From assembly GCA_002418265.1 (NCBI GenBank), contig DIDS01000014.1, forward strand, positions 124,001-188,000: a stretch of DNA of 64,000 nucleotides, given 5' to 3'. Source of the DNA: Acidimicrobiia bacterium UBA5794 (GTDB lineage Bacteria > Actinomycetota > Acidimicrobiia > Spongiisociales > UBA5794). Position numbers and translations under genes: made by a program. The notes beneath the pieces are model-generated. The model saw only the letters and a list, made by a program, of their open reading frames with translations. It had not been told where the DNA came from and did not search any database. Positions 34,203 to 42,636 of this stretch are shown in pieces. How positions within the stretch are numbered: the first letter of the stretch is position 1; every line of letters starts with the position of its first letter.

Positions 34203-35345
34203 TCAGCGAGTCACGATCTGAACGGTGCACGCAGCTCCTTCGATCCCGACTGCTTTCCCTCCTCGACAATGAGCGAGTCCAATATTCGCTCCTTCGATCT
34301 GACGGTCCCCGGCCTCGCCACGGAGCTGACGAACGAGCTCAACAACCTGAGCAACGCCGGTTCCACCGAGTGGGTGACCCTTTCCGATGAGTCCGCCGCT
34401 CGGATTCACCGGGAGCCGTCCATCGATGTTCGCTTCGCCACGCTCAACTGCCCGTGGATAGCTTCCCTGCTCAAAGAGGCCGAGCCCTTCAACTCTGAGA
34501 ACCTCGGCGATGGAGAAGCAGTCATGCACCTCGGCGAAGTCAACGTCTTCGGGGCCGATCCCTGCCTTCTCGTAGGCATCCAGTGCCGTTGCCCACGTCA
34601 AGGGCTCGTACGTCATCGAGGTTGGTTCGACATCGACGGAACCTGAACGCAGCGACGATGCCGCAAGCTTCACGCCACGACCGTTTGCATATTTGGCTGC
34701 TGCCCGGTCGCTCATCATGATGACAGCGGCCGCACCGTCGGTGACGGGCGAGCAGTCATGAAGTCGTAGCGGATCTGCAACGGCACGTGACTCGAGGACA
34801 TCTTCGACGGTGATCGCCTTACGAAAATGTGCAAGAGGGTTTTGGGCAGCATTTGCCTTGTTCTTGACGGGAATCAATGCGAGCTGCTCACGAGTCATGC
34901 CGTGGTCTGCCATGTACCTTGTGGCCCGCATTGCGTAGATGCCTGGCATCGTTGCACCGATGGCTGCCTCAGGGTCGGACGGATCCGGTGTGAGAGCACC
35001 GGCGAATTGGGAGGTGAGGTGCTCCGTTCCGACCGCAACGACAACATCATTTTCACCGGCACGGATGGCAAGCGAAGCTTCCCGGATGGCGGTTGCACCG
35101 CTGCTACAGGCATTCTCGACATTGACGAGCGGCAATCCTGCAAGCCCCACCTGTGCAAGGATGCGCTGGCCCATCACCATGCCCTGGAAGACGTGGCCGA
35201 CGTAGGCAGACTCGATGAGTCTCGCGTCGATCCCGGCGTCTGCTATGGCTTCGAGGAGGGCTGCTGCACCAAGATCCGTGGCGTCGCTGTCGGGGTGCTT
35301 ACCAAATCGGGTCATCCCGACTCCGGTGATGTGAACTTGGGTCAT
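34203..35345 (-). CDS. Thiolase (SCP-x/acetoacetyl-CoA acetyltransferase family), DUF35-partnered
   Basis: 380 residues. Thiolase fold with nucleophile Cys80 (NACSSG), EVHDCFSIAEV, and NPSGGLIGKGHPLGGTG near 330-345. It is coupled by a 4-nt overlap to a DUF35 zinc-ribbon/OB-fold gene, the pairing seen in BbsAB and in steroid side-chain thiolases, where the small protein is needed for activity. In this pathway it could cleave 3-oxopimelyl-CoA to glutaryl-CoA and acetyl-CoA. Substrate inferred. Confidence 0.85.
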   Translation of the reverse strand: MTQVHITGVGMTRFGKHPDSDATDLGAAALLEAIADAGIDARLIESAYVGHVFQGMVMGQRILAQVGLAGLPLVNVENACSSGATAIREASLAIRAGENDVVVAVGTEHLTSQFAGALTPDPSDPEAAIGATMPGIYAMRATRYMADHGMTREQLALIPVKNKANAAQNPLAHFRKAITVEDVLESRAVADPLRLHDCSPVTDGAAAVIMMSDRAAAKYANGRGVKLAASSLRSGSVDVEPTSMTYEPLTWATALDAYEKAGIGPEDVDFAEVHDCFSIAEVLRVEGLGLFEQGSYPRAVERGEANIDGRLPVNPSGGLIGKGHPLGGTGVAQVVELVRQLRGEAGDRQIEGANIGLAHCRGGKAVGIEGAACTVQIVTR

Positions 35346-35761
35346 TTTGTTACCTCGCTCGGTCGAAATCGGTAACCGGTGAGGGGATGGCCTTCGTCGT
35401 CTTCACCAAAGGGTTCGAGCGAGAGCTCCATCGGCATTCCGATCCTGATGTCCTCGAAGTCTATGCCAGAAATCTGACCCATGATCCGAACACCCTCGGG
35501 GAAATCGACATATCCGAGTGCGTATGGCACCTCAAAGGCAGGGGTTGACTGGCGGACAATGGAGTACGTGTAGAGGACTCCCTCGGTGGAGAACGGGATC
35601 GTTTCGAGATCCTGGCTCAGGCACCCAGCGCAGGCTTCGCGAACTGGGAAAAAACTCGCCCCGCAGGCTCGGCAGCGACTTCCCATGAGGTTTCCGGTTC
35701 CGTCGGATCGCACCTCGAGCTCGCCTGGCCGGAACGATGCACCCATCACAGATGTAGTCAA
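35342..35761 (-). CDS. DUF35 zinc-ribbon/OB-fold partner of the thiolase
   Basis: 139 residues. Zinc ribbon cysteines Cys30, Cys33, Cys44, Cys47 (CRACG and CAGC), followed by an OB-fold with YTYSIVRQSTPAFEVPYALGYVDF. Such proteins bind the acyl-CoA or stabilise thiolases. The start is a TTG at 35761, supported by GGAGGAGG 4 nt upstream; the first ATG is five codons in. First gene of the nine-gene minus operon running to dch. Confidence 0.87.
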   Translation of the reverse strand: MTTSVMGASFRPGELEVRSDGTGNLMGSRCRACGASFFPVREACAGCLSQDLETIPFSTEGVLYTYSIVRQSTPAFEVPYALGYVDFPEGVRIMGQISGIDFEDIRIGMPMELSLEPFGEDDEGHPLTGYRFRPSEVTK

Positions 35762-35854
35762 TGATCCTCCTCCATATGCAACCTTCCGTCCGGTCGGTCG
35801 ACTTCGTCGAGTGTCTCCATCACACCTCGCTGCGTCAATGGGCTACCAACGCCA

Positions 35855-35869
35855 TTTGTATGGTACAAA
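35855..35869. promoter_or_regulatory. Palindrome TTTGTA-TGG-TACAAA upstream of operon 2
   Basis: Perfect 6-bp arms around 3 nt, 94 nt upstream of the TTG start of the DUF35 gene. AT-rich against the GC-rich surroundings, as expected of a regulator site or promoter element. No cognate regulator can be named. Confidence 0.45.
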
Positions 35870-35950
35870 GACCTCACGAGTGAAGAACCGAACAACGATG
35901 ACCGATGACCGATGTCGACCCTTCTTCCCGTCCTCCCCCCTGTCTTCTTC

Positions 35951-35976
35951 CCGTCCTCCCGCTTGCGGGGGGACGG
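35951..35976. repeat. GC hairpin, 12-bp arms with one mismatch
   Basis: CCGTCCTCCCGC-TT-GCGGGGGGACGG. The same arm words appear in hairpins at 57956-57983 and 58003-58029. There they follow a gene end; here the hairpin lies in a divergent promoter region, so a plain terminator role does not fit this copy. Confidence 0.65.
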
Positions 35977-36024
35977 GTTTGAACCGACTCTGACATCCGA
36001 CGTCCGAGTTCTCGCCTAATGCAA

Positions 36025-36046
36025 ATGCATCATGTAAATGATGCAT
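36025..36046. promoter_or_regulatory. Palindrome ATGCATCAT-GTAA-ATGATGCAT upstream of operon 3
   Basis: Perfect 9-bp arms around 4 nt, 89 nt upstream of the first start codon of operon 3. It is a good candidate operator for the TetR protein encoded inside that operon (42633-43232), which has no palindrome of its own nearby. Binding is inferred. Confidence 0.6.
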
Positions 36047-36134
36047 CGCGCGGATTGCGGTGAAGGCATCGGGTTGAGACTCTATCCTCATGCCAACCGA
36101 CCGGCCGGAAGGCTACGATCATCAAGGAGGCAGC

Positions 36135-37391
36135 GTGGTGCAAGCGGACAACACCAGCAATCGGGAACAGGAACTGCTCTACGACTGGAACACGATCGGT
36201 GGGGAATCCATCCCAGCACCCAGCGTTGTTGAACTCGACGACGAGTCACTTCGAGATGGCCTTCAGAGCCCTTCGGTGCGCCAACCGAACCTCGACGAAA
36301 AGCTCGACATCCTCCACCGCATGGAAGGTCTCGGCATCCATGCAGCCGACCTCGGGTATCCGGGAGCCGATCCGGTTGTTCTCGACCATGTGGTCGCCCT
36401 CGCCGAGGAGATCCGCAACGAGGGCTTCAAGATCGAGCCCAACTGCGCAGGCCGCACGCATCCCGCTGACATTTTCCCCATCGCAGAGGCCCAGCAGCGT
36501 TCCGGTCTTCCGATCGAAGCGTCCCTCTTCATCGGCATGAGCCCCATCCGCCAGTTTGTTGAAGGCTGGGACGTCGACTTCCTCCTCAAGACCACGGTCG
36601 ATGCCGTGACCCTTGCCCGCAAGGAAGATCTTGAGGTCATGTACGTGACCGAGGACACCACACGGGCACGGCCCGAGATCCTCCGCAAGGTCTATACGGC
36701 CGCCATTGAGGCCGGCGCACGTCGCATCTGCATCGCCGACACCGTCGGACACGCAACACCATGGGGAGTCAAGGCACTCATCAAGTTCGCAGTCGAGATC
36801 GTGAAGGACTCCGGCGAGGACGTCAAGATCGACTGGCACGGGCACCGGGATCGGAACCTGTCGGTCATCAACTCCATCGAAGCGCTCTCCGCCGGCGCAC
36901 ACCGCGTCCACGGGTGCGGTGGAGGGATCGGCGAACGTGCCGGGAACACCCCGATGGAGATGTTGCTTGTCAACCTCAAGCTCATGGGATGGCTCGATCA
37001 CGATCTGACAACGCTGCCCGCCTACTGCGAGGCCATCTCGAAAGCAACGGACACACCGATTCCGAACAATTGGCCAGCCATCGGTCAGGATGCCTTTGCT
37101 ACGAGCACCGGCGTGCACGCAGCCGCGGTGCTCAAAGCGATCAACACTGGTGATACGTGGCTCGCAAACCGGATCTACAGCGGCGTGCCCGCCGATGTTC
37201 TCGGTCGGGAACAGGAGATCACTGTCGGACCGATGAGCGGAAAGGCCAATGCCATTGCGTGGCTCACCAAACGGGGCCACGACCCCGACGAACCAACCGT
37301 GGACAAGATCCTTGCCGCAGCAAAGGCATCGGATCACGTCCTGCTTGAGAATGAGATTCTTGAGCTTCTCTCAACGGCAAACACACCATGA
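36135..37391 (+). CDS. DRE-TIM metallolyase (LeuA/homocitrate or Re-citrate synthase-like)
   Basis: 418 residues from a GTG with AAGGAGG 4-5 nt upstream; an ATG at 36090 lacks this. The catalytic Arg-Asp lies in LRDGLQSP (Arg40, Asp41), the metal-binding His pair in DWHGHRDRN (about 235) and the C-terminal end of the barrel in GGGIGERAGNTPMEM. Relatives condense acetyl-CoA with a 2-oxoacid. It lacks the regulatory domain of plain isopropylmalate synthase. Being co-transcribed with KorABC and LeuCD-like genes, a citrate or homocitrate synthase role is plausible but not proven. Confidence 0.75.
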   Translation: MVQADNTSNREQELLYDWNTIGGESIPAPSVVELDDESLRDGLQSPSVRQPNLDEKLDILHRMEGLGIHAADLGYPGADPVVLDHVVALAEEIRNEGFKIEPNCAGRTHPADIFPIAEAQQRSGLPIEASLFIGMSPIRQFVEGWDVDFLLKTTVDAVTLARKEDLEVMYVTEDTTRARPEILRKVYTAAIEAGARRICIADTVGHATPWGVKALIKFAVEIVKDSGEDVKIDWHGHRDRNLSVINSIEALSAGAHRVHGCGGGIGERAGNTPMEMLLVNLKLMGWLDHDLTTLPAYCEAISKATDTPIPNNWPAIGQDAFATSTGVHAAAVLKAINTGDTWLANRIYSGVPADVLGREQEITVGPMSGKANAIAWLTKRGHDPDEPTVDKILAAAKASDHVLLENEILELLSTANTP

Positions 37392-39199
37392 CTGTCGACA
37401 TCGAACCTCGTAGCGAGACCGGTACCACCGTTCTCCTTTCCGGAAACGAAGCCATTGCCCGTGGTGCGGTGGAGGCCGGAGCCCTTGTGGCAGTCGGCTA
37501 CCCCGGTACGCCAAGCACTGAGATTTTGGAATCCATCGCGCACCGCACTGAAATGCAGGTGCGATGGTCACCAAACGAAAAGGTTGCACTCGATGTTGCC
37601 CTCGGAGCGTCCCTTGGTGGAGTTCGGACCCTCTGCACGATGAAGCACGTCGGTCTCAACGTTGCAGCAGACACCTTCATGACCATGGCCTACACCGGAG
37701 TCGGCGCAGGTCTGGTCATCGTCGTTGCAGACGATCCTGGCATGCACAGCTCCCAAAACGAGCAGGACACAAGGGCCTATGCACGCATGGGCGGCGTACC
37801 GCTGCTCGAACCAAGCAACAGCAAAGAAGCAAAAGCATTCACTGCCCTCGCCTTTGAGATCTCAGAGCAATTCGACACACCGGTTCTCGTTCGTACAACG
37901 ACACGAGTTTCGCACAACCGAGGCGTCGTTGAGCTTGGAGACCGTATGGACAAGCCAGTCGTCGGCTTCGAGCGCAACCCGCAGAAGTACGTCATGATTC
38001 CAGGTCACGCCCGAGGGCGACGGCCGGCTCTCCTGCGGCGCCTCAAGGAACTCGCCGAATATGCCGAAACGAGTCCACTCACCAAGGAATCGGGGACGGG
38101 CGATTCTTTCGGGGTTGTGACCTCCGGGATCGTACACAACTACCTGCGTGAGGTTCTGCCGGACGCCAAGGCACTCAAACTCGGGATGAGCCATCCCCTC
38201 CCGATCGGGAGAATCAGGGAGTTTTCCAAGACCGTTGACCGCTTGTTCGTGCTTGAAGAGCTCGACCCCATCGTGGAGAACGATCTGCGCGCCGCGGGTA
38301 TCGCCGTCGAAGGAAAGGAGTTCTTCCCCCAAGTCGGTGAGCTCAGCCCCGATGCGGTACGACGAGGGTTTGCCGCTGCAGGCATCCTCCCCGAGTACCT
38401 CTCGATCGAGCCAGCACCGGGCACCGTTGCGCGACCCCCGCTCCTGTGCCCCGGGTGTCCCCACACACCTCCGTACCTCGCCCTCAAGCGACTGGGAGCA
38501 GTTGTCACCGGAGACATCGGTTGCTACACCCTTGCGGCGCTTGAGCCGCTCTCGTCGATGGATACCTGTATTGCAATGGGTTCCAGCATTGGGATGGCAG
38601 TCGGTATGGCAGCATCAGGCGGTGCGGGTGCACCGGTTGTTGCGACCATTGGAGACTCGACCTTCCTGCACGGTGGTATTGCAGGACTTGCAGATGCCGT
38701 CTATGCAGACGCAAACATCACGGTGATCATCCTCGACAACGGAACAACAGCCATGACCGGCGGGCAGGAACATCCCGGCACCGGGACCACACTCCAAGGG
38801 GCGGAAGCAAAAGCTGTCGACCTGGTAGGACTATGTGAGGCTCTCGGTGTCAGGGACGTCCGGGTGATCGACCCCTACGACATGGGTGCAACCTACAGCG
38901 CCATCGAGGGTGCGGTCGCACACATCGGTCCATCCGTTGTCATCACAAACCGTCCATGTGTCGAGGCGCCGGTCAAGGTCAGGGATACACCCTTCAAGGT
39001 GATTGCCGAGGCATGTACCGCTTGTCAGCTCTGCATGACTGCGGGTTGTCCTTCAATCGTGTGGTCAGAAGAGACATTCGAAGGTCGCCGCAAGGTCGTC
39101 ATCGATCCGGTCACCTGCACTGGTTGCACCATCTGTGCCCAGCTCTGCCCCCCACTGGCGATCATCCCGATCACCTCAGAAGCGGAGGCAGCACGATGA
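37388..39199 (+). CDS. iorA: Indolepyruvate-type 2-oxoacid:ferredoxin oxidoreductase, large subunit
   Basis: 603 residues. N-terminal pyrimidine-binding domain (VGYPGTPSTEILE, DDPGMHSSQNEQDTR), central TPP domain (CPGCPHTPPY, GDIGCYTLAALEPLSSMDTC, IGDSTFLHGG), C-terminal 2x4Fe-4S ferredoxin domain (ACTACQLCMTAGCP and CTGCTICAQLCPP). It oxidises aryl pyruvates or similar 2-oxoacids to the acyl-CoA and reduces ferredoxin. With benzoyl-CoA reductase nearby, the reduced ferredoxin would be the likely product that matters. ATGA overlaps on both sides. Confidence 0.9.
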   Translation: MTVDIEPRSETGTTVLLSGNEAIARGAVEAGALVAVGYPGTPSTEILESIAHRTEMQVRWSPNEKVALDVALGASLGGVRTLCTMKHVGLNVAADTFMTMAYTGVGAGLVIVVADDPGMHSSQNEQDTRAYARMGGVPLLEPSNSKEAKAFTALAFEISEQFDTPVLVRTTTRVSHNRGVVELGDRMDKPVVGFERNPQKYVMIPGHARGRRPALLRRLKELAEYAETSPLTKESGTGDSFGVVTSGIVHNYLREVLPDAKALKLGMSHPLPIGRIREFSKTVDRLFVLEELDPIVENDLRAAGIAVEGKEFFPQVGELSPDAVRRGFAAAGILPEYLSIEPAPGTVARPPLLCPGCPHTPPYLALKRLGAVVTGDIGCYTLAALEPLSSMDTCIAMGSSIGMAVGMAASGGAGAPVVATIGDSTFLHGGIAGLADAVYADANITVIILDNGTTAMTGGQEHPGTGTTLQGAEAKAVDLVGLCEALGVRDVRVIDPYDMGATYSAIEGAVAHIGPSVVITNRPCVEAPVKVRDTPFKVIAEACTACQLCMTAGCPSIVWSEETFEGRRKVVIDPVTCTGCTICAQLCPPLAIIPITSEAEAAR

Positions 39200-40068
39200 G
39201 TGACAACTCAAAAGGACTGCTCTTAGCAGGCGTCGGTGGACAGGGTGTCATTCTCGCAAGCATGATCATCGCCGATGCACTCATGCGTGCCGGGTTCGAT
39301 GTCAAACAAAGCGAAGTCCACGGCATGGCTCAGCGTGGCGGATCAGTGGTGAGCCACATCCGTTGGGGCAAAGAAGTGGCAAGTCCCCTTGTGGAGAAGG
39401 GCTCTGCCGAGGTACTCGCAGCCTTCGAGTGGGCTGAGGCGATCCGCTGGGTCGATTACGTGCGCAACGAAGGAGCCGTCGTCACCGACATCAAGACCAT
39501 CGTTCCCCCCGGTGCATGCAACGACACCCACGCATGGTCGACTGCCTATCCGCGATTCGAGATCGACCTGTTCCGAAGCAGGCTCATCGAAACGCGGTTC
39601 GTTGACGCCACAGCAAACGCAGTACAGCTCGGGAACGTCCGGGCCGCCAACAGCGTGATTCTCGGGTCGGTCGCCGCGTTCGTTGGTATCGATCTCATCC
39701 ATTGGGAGGAGGCGATCGCAAGTCTCGTCCCGAAGGGAACCGAAGAGATCAACCTCGCCGCGTTCCACGCCGGAATGAATGCACCTATGGCGCAAATTCC
39801 GGCGCCTCCAGCGGAACCAGCGGAGTACCTGGGACCGCATCTGATCGATATCCAGCAGGATTGGTGCAAGAGCTGCGACATCTGTCCCAGGGTCTGCCCC
39901 GAGCACTGCCTCAAACTCGACACGGACGGGACCCTGCTCGTGATCAATGCCGATGCCTGCACCGGTTGCCGACTCTGCGAGATGCTCTGCCCCGACTTTG
40001 CCATAACGATCCGACCACCCGCAGCCGCGGAACACCACGAACCAGCCATTTCGGGGAGGAAGATGTGA
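39196..40068 (+). CDS. iorB: IorB-type subunit fused to a 2x4Fe-4S ferredoxin
   Basis: 290 residues from the ATG overlapping the iorA stop. Residues 1-195 are an IorB/KorC gamma domain (GVGGQGVILASMIIADAL, EVHGMAQRGGSVVSH). After a Pro/Ala linker the last 85 residues hold two clusters (CKSCDICPRVCPEHC and CTGCRLCEMLCPD). Usual IorB lacks this part; KorD-like ferredoxins are similar. No separate ferredoxin gene exists in the cluster, so this tail may be the electron outlet towards BcrAD or HcrB. Confidence 0.85.
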   Translation: MSDNSKGLLLAGVGGQGVILASMIIADALMRAGFDVKQSEVHGMAQRGGSVVSHIRWGKEVASPLVEKGSAEVLAAFEWAEAIRWVDYVRNEGAVVTDIKTIVPPGACNDTHAWSTAYPRFEIDLFRSRLIETRFVDATANAVQLGNVRAANSVILGSVAAFVGIDLIHWEEAIASLVPKGTEEINLAAFHAGMNAPMAQIPAPPAEPAEYLGPHLIDIQQDWCKSCDICPRVCPEHCLKLDTDGTLLVINADACTGCRLCEMLCPDFAITIRPPAAAEHHEPAISGRKM

Positions 40069-41219
40069 CAATCCAAATCACGATGCCCGGGGAGAAACTC
40101 ATCCAGGGAAATGAGGCGTGCGTCATGGGCGCCATTGCTTCGGGGTGCAACTTCTACGGCGGCTATCCGATTACACCGTCAAGCGAGATCGCCGAGCACA
40201 TGGTGCGGCGGATGCCCAAGGTCGGTGGCGTATCAATCCAGATGGAAGACGAGATCTCAGCGCTTGCGTCAATCATCGGGGCATCCCTCGCCGGATCCAA
40301 GGCGATGACGGCAACGTCGGGTCCGGGGTTCTCGCTCATGCAGGAGCATATTGGATTCGCCGCCATGGCCGAAGTGCCCTGTGTGATCGTCAACGTCATG
40401 CGCGGAGGTCCGAGCACCGGAATGCCGACCTCACCATCGCAGGGCGACGTGATGCAGGCGCGCTGGGGAACCCACGGAGATCACCCTGCGATTGTGCTTG
40501 CACCGGCTTCCGTCGGCGAGGTTTTCGACCTCACCGTGAAGGCCTTCAACCTGGCAGAACGGTTCCGTACACCCGTCATCCTGCTCTATGACGAGATCAT
40601 CGGTCATACTCGTGAAAGTGTCTCACTACCCGAATCCGTCACGGTCATTGACAGGGTGACACCCGATGACGCCCTCGAGGAATTCTGGCCCAAGGAGGCA
40701 GATCCCGACGGAGTCCCCGCCATGTCCCCGTTCGGAGATGGCCGCCGTTTCCATGTGACCGGTCTCGCCCACGACCACCGGGGATTCCCAACCAACGACA
40801 CGGCTGTCGCCGAGGCACTGATCAACAGGCTCCACCGCAAGATTGACGCCCACCTTGATGAGGTCATCGAGGTCGAGGAGTATCTGCTGGACGACGCTGA
40901 CGTTGCGATCTTTGCATACGGCATCGTCGGGCGGTCAGCCAAGCTCGCTGTCGAACGTGCCCGCCTGAACGGCATCAAGGCCGGCCTCATCAGGCCGCTG
41001 ACCCTGTGGCCGTTCCCGACGGCGCAGGTCGCTGAGGTTGCCCGCAAGGTCGACACGATCGTCGTTGCAGAAATGAATCTCGGACAACTCGTCGGTGAGG
41101 TCGAGCGCGCCGCAAAGGGACAAGCAGAGGTGGTTTCACATCTGCGCACGGGAGGCGAGCCGGTGACACCAACCGCACTTGAAGAGGTGCTTGCCAAGAT
41201 CGATGGAGGAAACGCATGA
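40065..41219 (+). CDS. korA: 2-Oxoglutarate-type 2-oxoacid:ferredoxin oxidoreductase, alpha subunit
   Basis: 384 residues from a GTG with GGGGAGGA upstream, overlapping the iorB stop. KorA-type motifs: GNEACVMGAIASGCNFYGGYPITPSSEIAEHM, TATSGPGFSLM, VMRGGPSTGMPT. With KorB it would oxidise 2-oxoglutarate (or a homologue) to the CoA ester with reduction of ferredoxin. In Thauera a KorAB enzyme regenerates ferredoxin for benzoyl-CoA reductase, so co-location here is meaningful. Confidence 0.88.
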   Translation: MTIQITMPGEKLIQGNEACVMGAIASGCNFYGGYPITPSSEIAEHMVRRMPKVGGVSIQMEDEISALASIIGASLAGSKAMTATSGPGFSLMQEHIGFAAMAEVPCVIVNVMRGGPSTGMPTSPSQGDVMQARWGTHGDHPAIVLAPASVGEVFDLTVKAFNLAERFRTPVILLYDEIIGHTRESVSLPESVTVIDRVTPDDALEEFWPKEADPDGVPAMSPFGDGRRFHVTGLAHDHRGFPTNDTAVAEALINRLHRKIDAHLDEVIEVEEYLLDDADVAIFAYGIVGRSAKLAVERARLNGIKAGLIRPLTLWPFPTAQVAEVARKVDTIVVAEMNLGQLVGEVERAAKGQAEVVSHLRTGGEPVTPTALEEVLAKIDGGNA

Positions 41220-42100
41220 CCGATGTCAAGATCGACATCCAGCCAGATATGACGACAGAGGTCACAGCAACCGAAAGAGCAGACGTCAGGTCGTATCTGC
41301 GTCAATGGGCAATGCCTCACGTGCTGTGCCCCGGATGCGCCCACGGCATCGTCTTGCGATCCTTTCTTGAAGCCGTCGATCAGCTCCAACTCGATCAGGA
41401 CAAGATCGCGATGGTTGCCGGTATCGGCTGTAGCTCGCGACTCGCGGGATACGTCGACTTCTGCACCCTTCACGGAACCCATGGAAGAGCGCCAGCGTTC
41501 GCTACGGGTCTCAAACTCGCTCGGCCTGACCTCAACGTTGTCGTGGTGACAGGCGATGGCGATGGTCTCGCAATCGGTGGGAACCATCTCATCCATGCGG
41601 CACGGCGCAACATCGACATGACGGTTCTGCTCCTCAACAATTCGATCTACGGAATGACCGGTGGTCAGGCAGCTCCCACAACGCCGGAAGGCGCCATTGC
41701 ATCGACAGCACCCCAAGGTCACATCGAGCCGGGATTTGACGCCTGCAAGTTGCTCATGGGGGCCGGGGCCAGCTACGTTGCCCGTGTGTTTGCCGCCAAC
41801 CCGATCGAAATGACCAAAGTCATGATGGATGGACTCTCACATCCGGGATTCGCATTCATCGAATTGGTCAGTGACTGCCCCGAATATTTCGGGAGGTACA
41901 ACAAGATCGGTGGCGGACCCGAGATGCTCAACTGGATCGCTGTGCGCGATGAGGGTATTGCAGGGCCACTGTCCGAGAAGCGCTTCGTTGAGCATATTCC
42001 GGTCAAGCCTCCGGCCATCGGCGTCAAGTCCGGTGTCCTCCAGCGAGAGATCAGGCCGGTCTACGCAGGTGTCCGTGCAGCAGAGGGCCAGCACACATGA
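41216..42100 (+). CDS. korB: 2-Oxoglutarate-type 2-oxoacid:ferredoxin oxidoreductase, TPP-binding beta subunit
   Basis: 294 residues. CPGCAHG (about 40), GIGCSSRLAGYVDF (about 70), GDGDGLAIGGNHLIHAARRN (TPP motif, about 120) and NNSIYGMTGGQ (about 142) are the standard KorB series. Conserved cysteines would carry one 4Fe-4S cluster. Overlaps korA and korC by 4 nt each. Confidence 0.9.
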   Translation: MTDVKIDIQPDMTTEVTATERADVRSYLRQWAMPHVLCPGCAHGIVLRSFLEAVDQLQLDQDKIAMVAGIGCSSRLAGYVDFCTLHGTHGRAPAFATGLKLARPDLNVVVVTGDGDGLAIGGNHLIHAARRNIDMTVLLLNNSIYGMTGGQAAPTTPEGAIASTAPQGHIEPGFDACKLLMGAGASYVARVFAANPIEMTKVMMDGLSHPGFAFIELVSDCPEYFGRYNKIGGGPEMLNWIAVRDEGIAGPLSEKRFVEHIPVKPPAIGVKSGVLQREIRPVYAGVRAAEGQHT

Positions 42101-42636
42101 CACGGCGTGAGATCCGTATCGCAGGTGCCGGTGGGCAAGGCGTTGTCACCGCTGGTCGGATCCTTGCTGAGGCTGCGATCCTGTCGGGGAAGAAGGCAAC
42201 CCACAGCCAGCTCTACGGTCCACAGGCTCGAGGAGGATCGAGTCGCTCCGATGTCATCATCGCCCCCGACACGGTCGGATTTCCCCTCGCAGACAACATC
42301 GATACGCTCTTGGCCCTGTCACAGAAGGCATTCGACAAGTATGTACCCGAGCTTGCCGTGGGAAGCCTGCTCATCGTTGATACACAATGCAAATCGGACA
42401 CGCCCCCCGAAGGTGCGCTCTATTTCCCCATCGTCGACACGGCACGACTCGCCACCGGAGGCGAGCTTGCCACCGGCTTGGTTGCACTCGCCGTGCTCCA
42501 GGCACACACCGGTCTCATAGACGCAGACGCGCTCAGGAAGGCGGTTTCGGGCCGGATTCCCCAACAGCATCTCAAGTCGAGCCTTGAGGCCTTGGAAGCA
42601 GGGATGGAGCTTGCCCCCCAGGGTGCCTTGACGTGA
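42097..42636 (+). CDS. korC: 2-Oxoacid:ferredoxin oxidoreductase gamma subunit
   Basis: 179 residues. GAGGQGVVTAGRILAEAA opens the domain, then QLYGPQARGGSSRSDVIIA. It completes a KorABC enzyme separate from IorAB, so the operon has two gamma domains, one with and one without a ferredoxin tail. Thauera-type KorAB lacks a separate gamma subunit; the KorABC form is common in other anaerobes. Confidence 0.88.
   Translation: MTRREIRIAGAGGQGVVTAGRILAEAAILSGKKATHSQLYGPQARGGSSRSDVIIAPDTVGFPLADNIDTLLALSQKAFDKYVPELAVGSLLIVDTQCKSDTPPEGALYFPIVDTARLATGGELATGLVALAVLQAHTGLIDADALRKAVSGRIPQQHLKSSLEALEAGMELAPQGALT

Larger units (their letters stand above)
35762..36134. other. Divergent control region between operons 2 and 3
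   Basis: 373 nt without a gene. It holds two palindromes (35855-35869 and 36025-36046), a run of GATGACC repeats (35896-35914), a C-rich stretch with a strong hairpin (35951-35976) and a GACGTCCGA word near 36000. No clear -35/-10 pair could be assigned to either operon. Confidence 0.6.
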
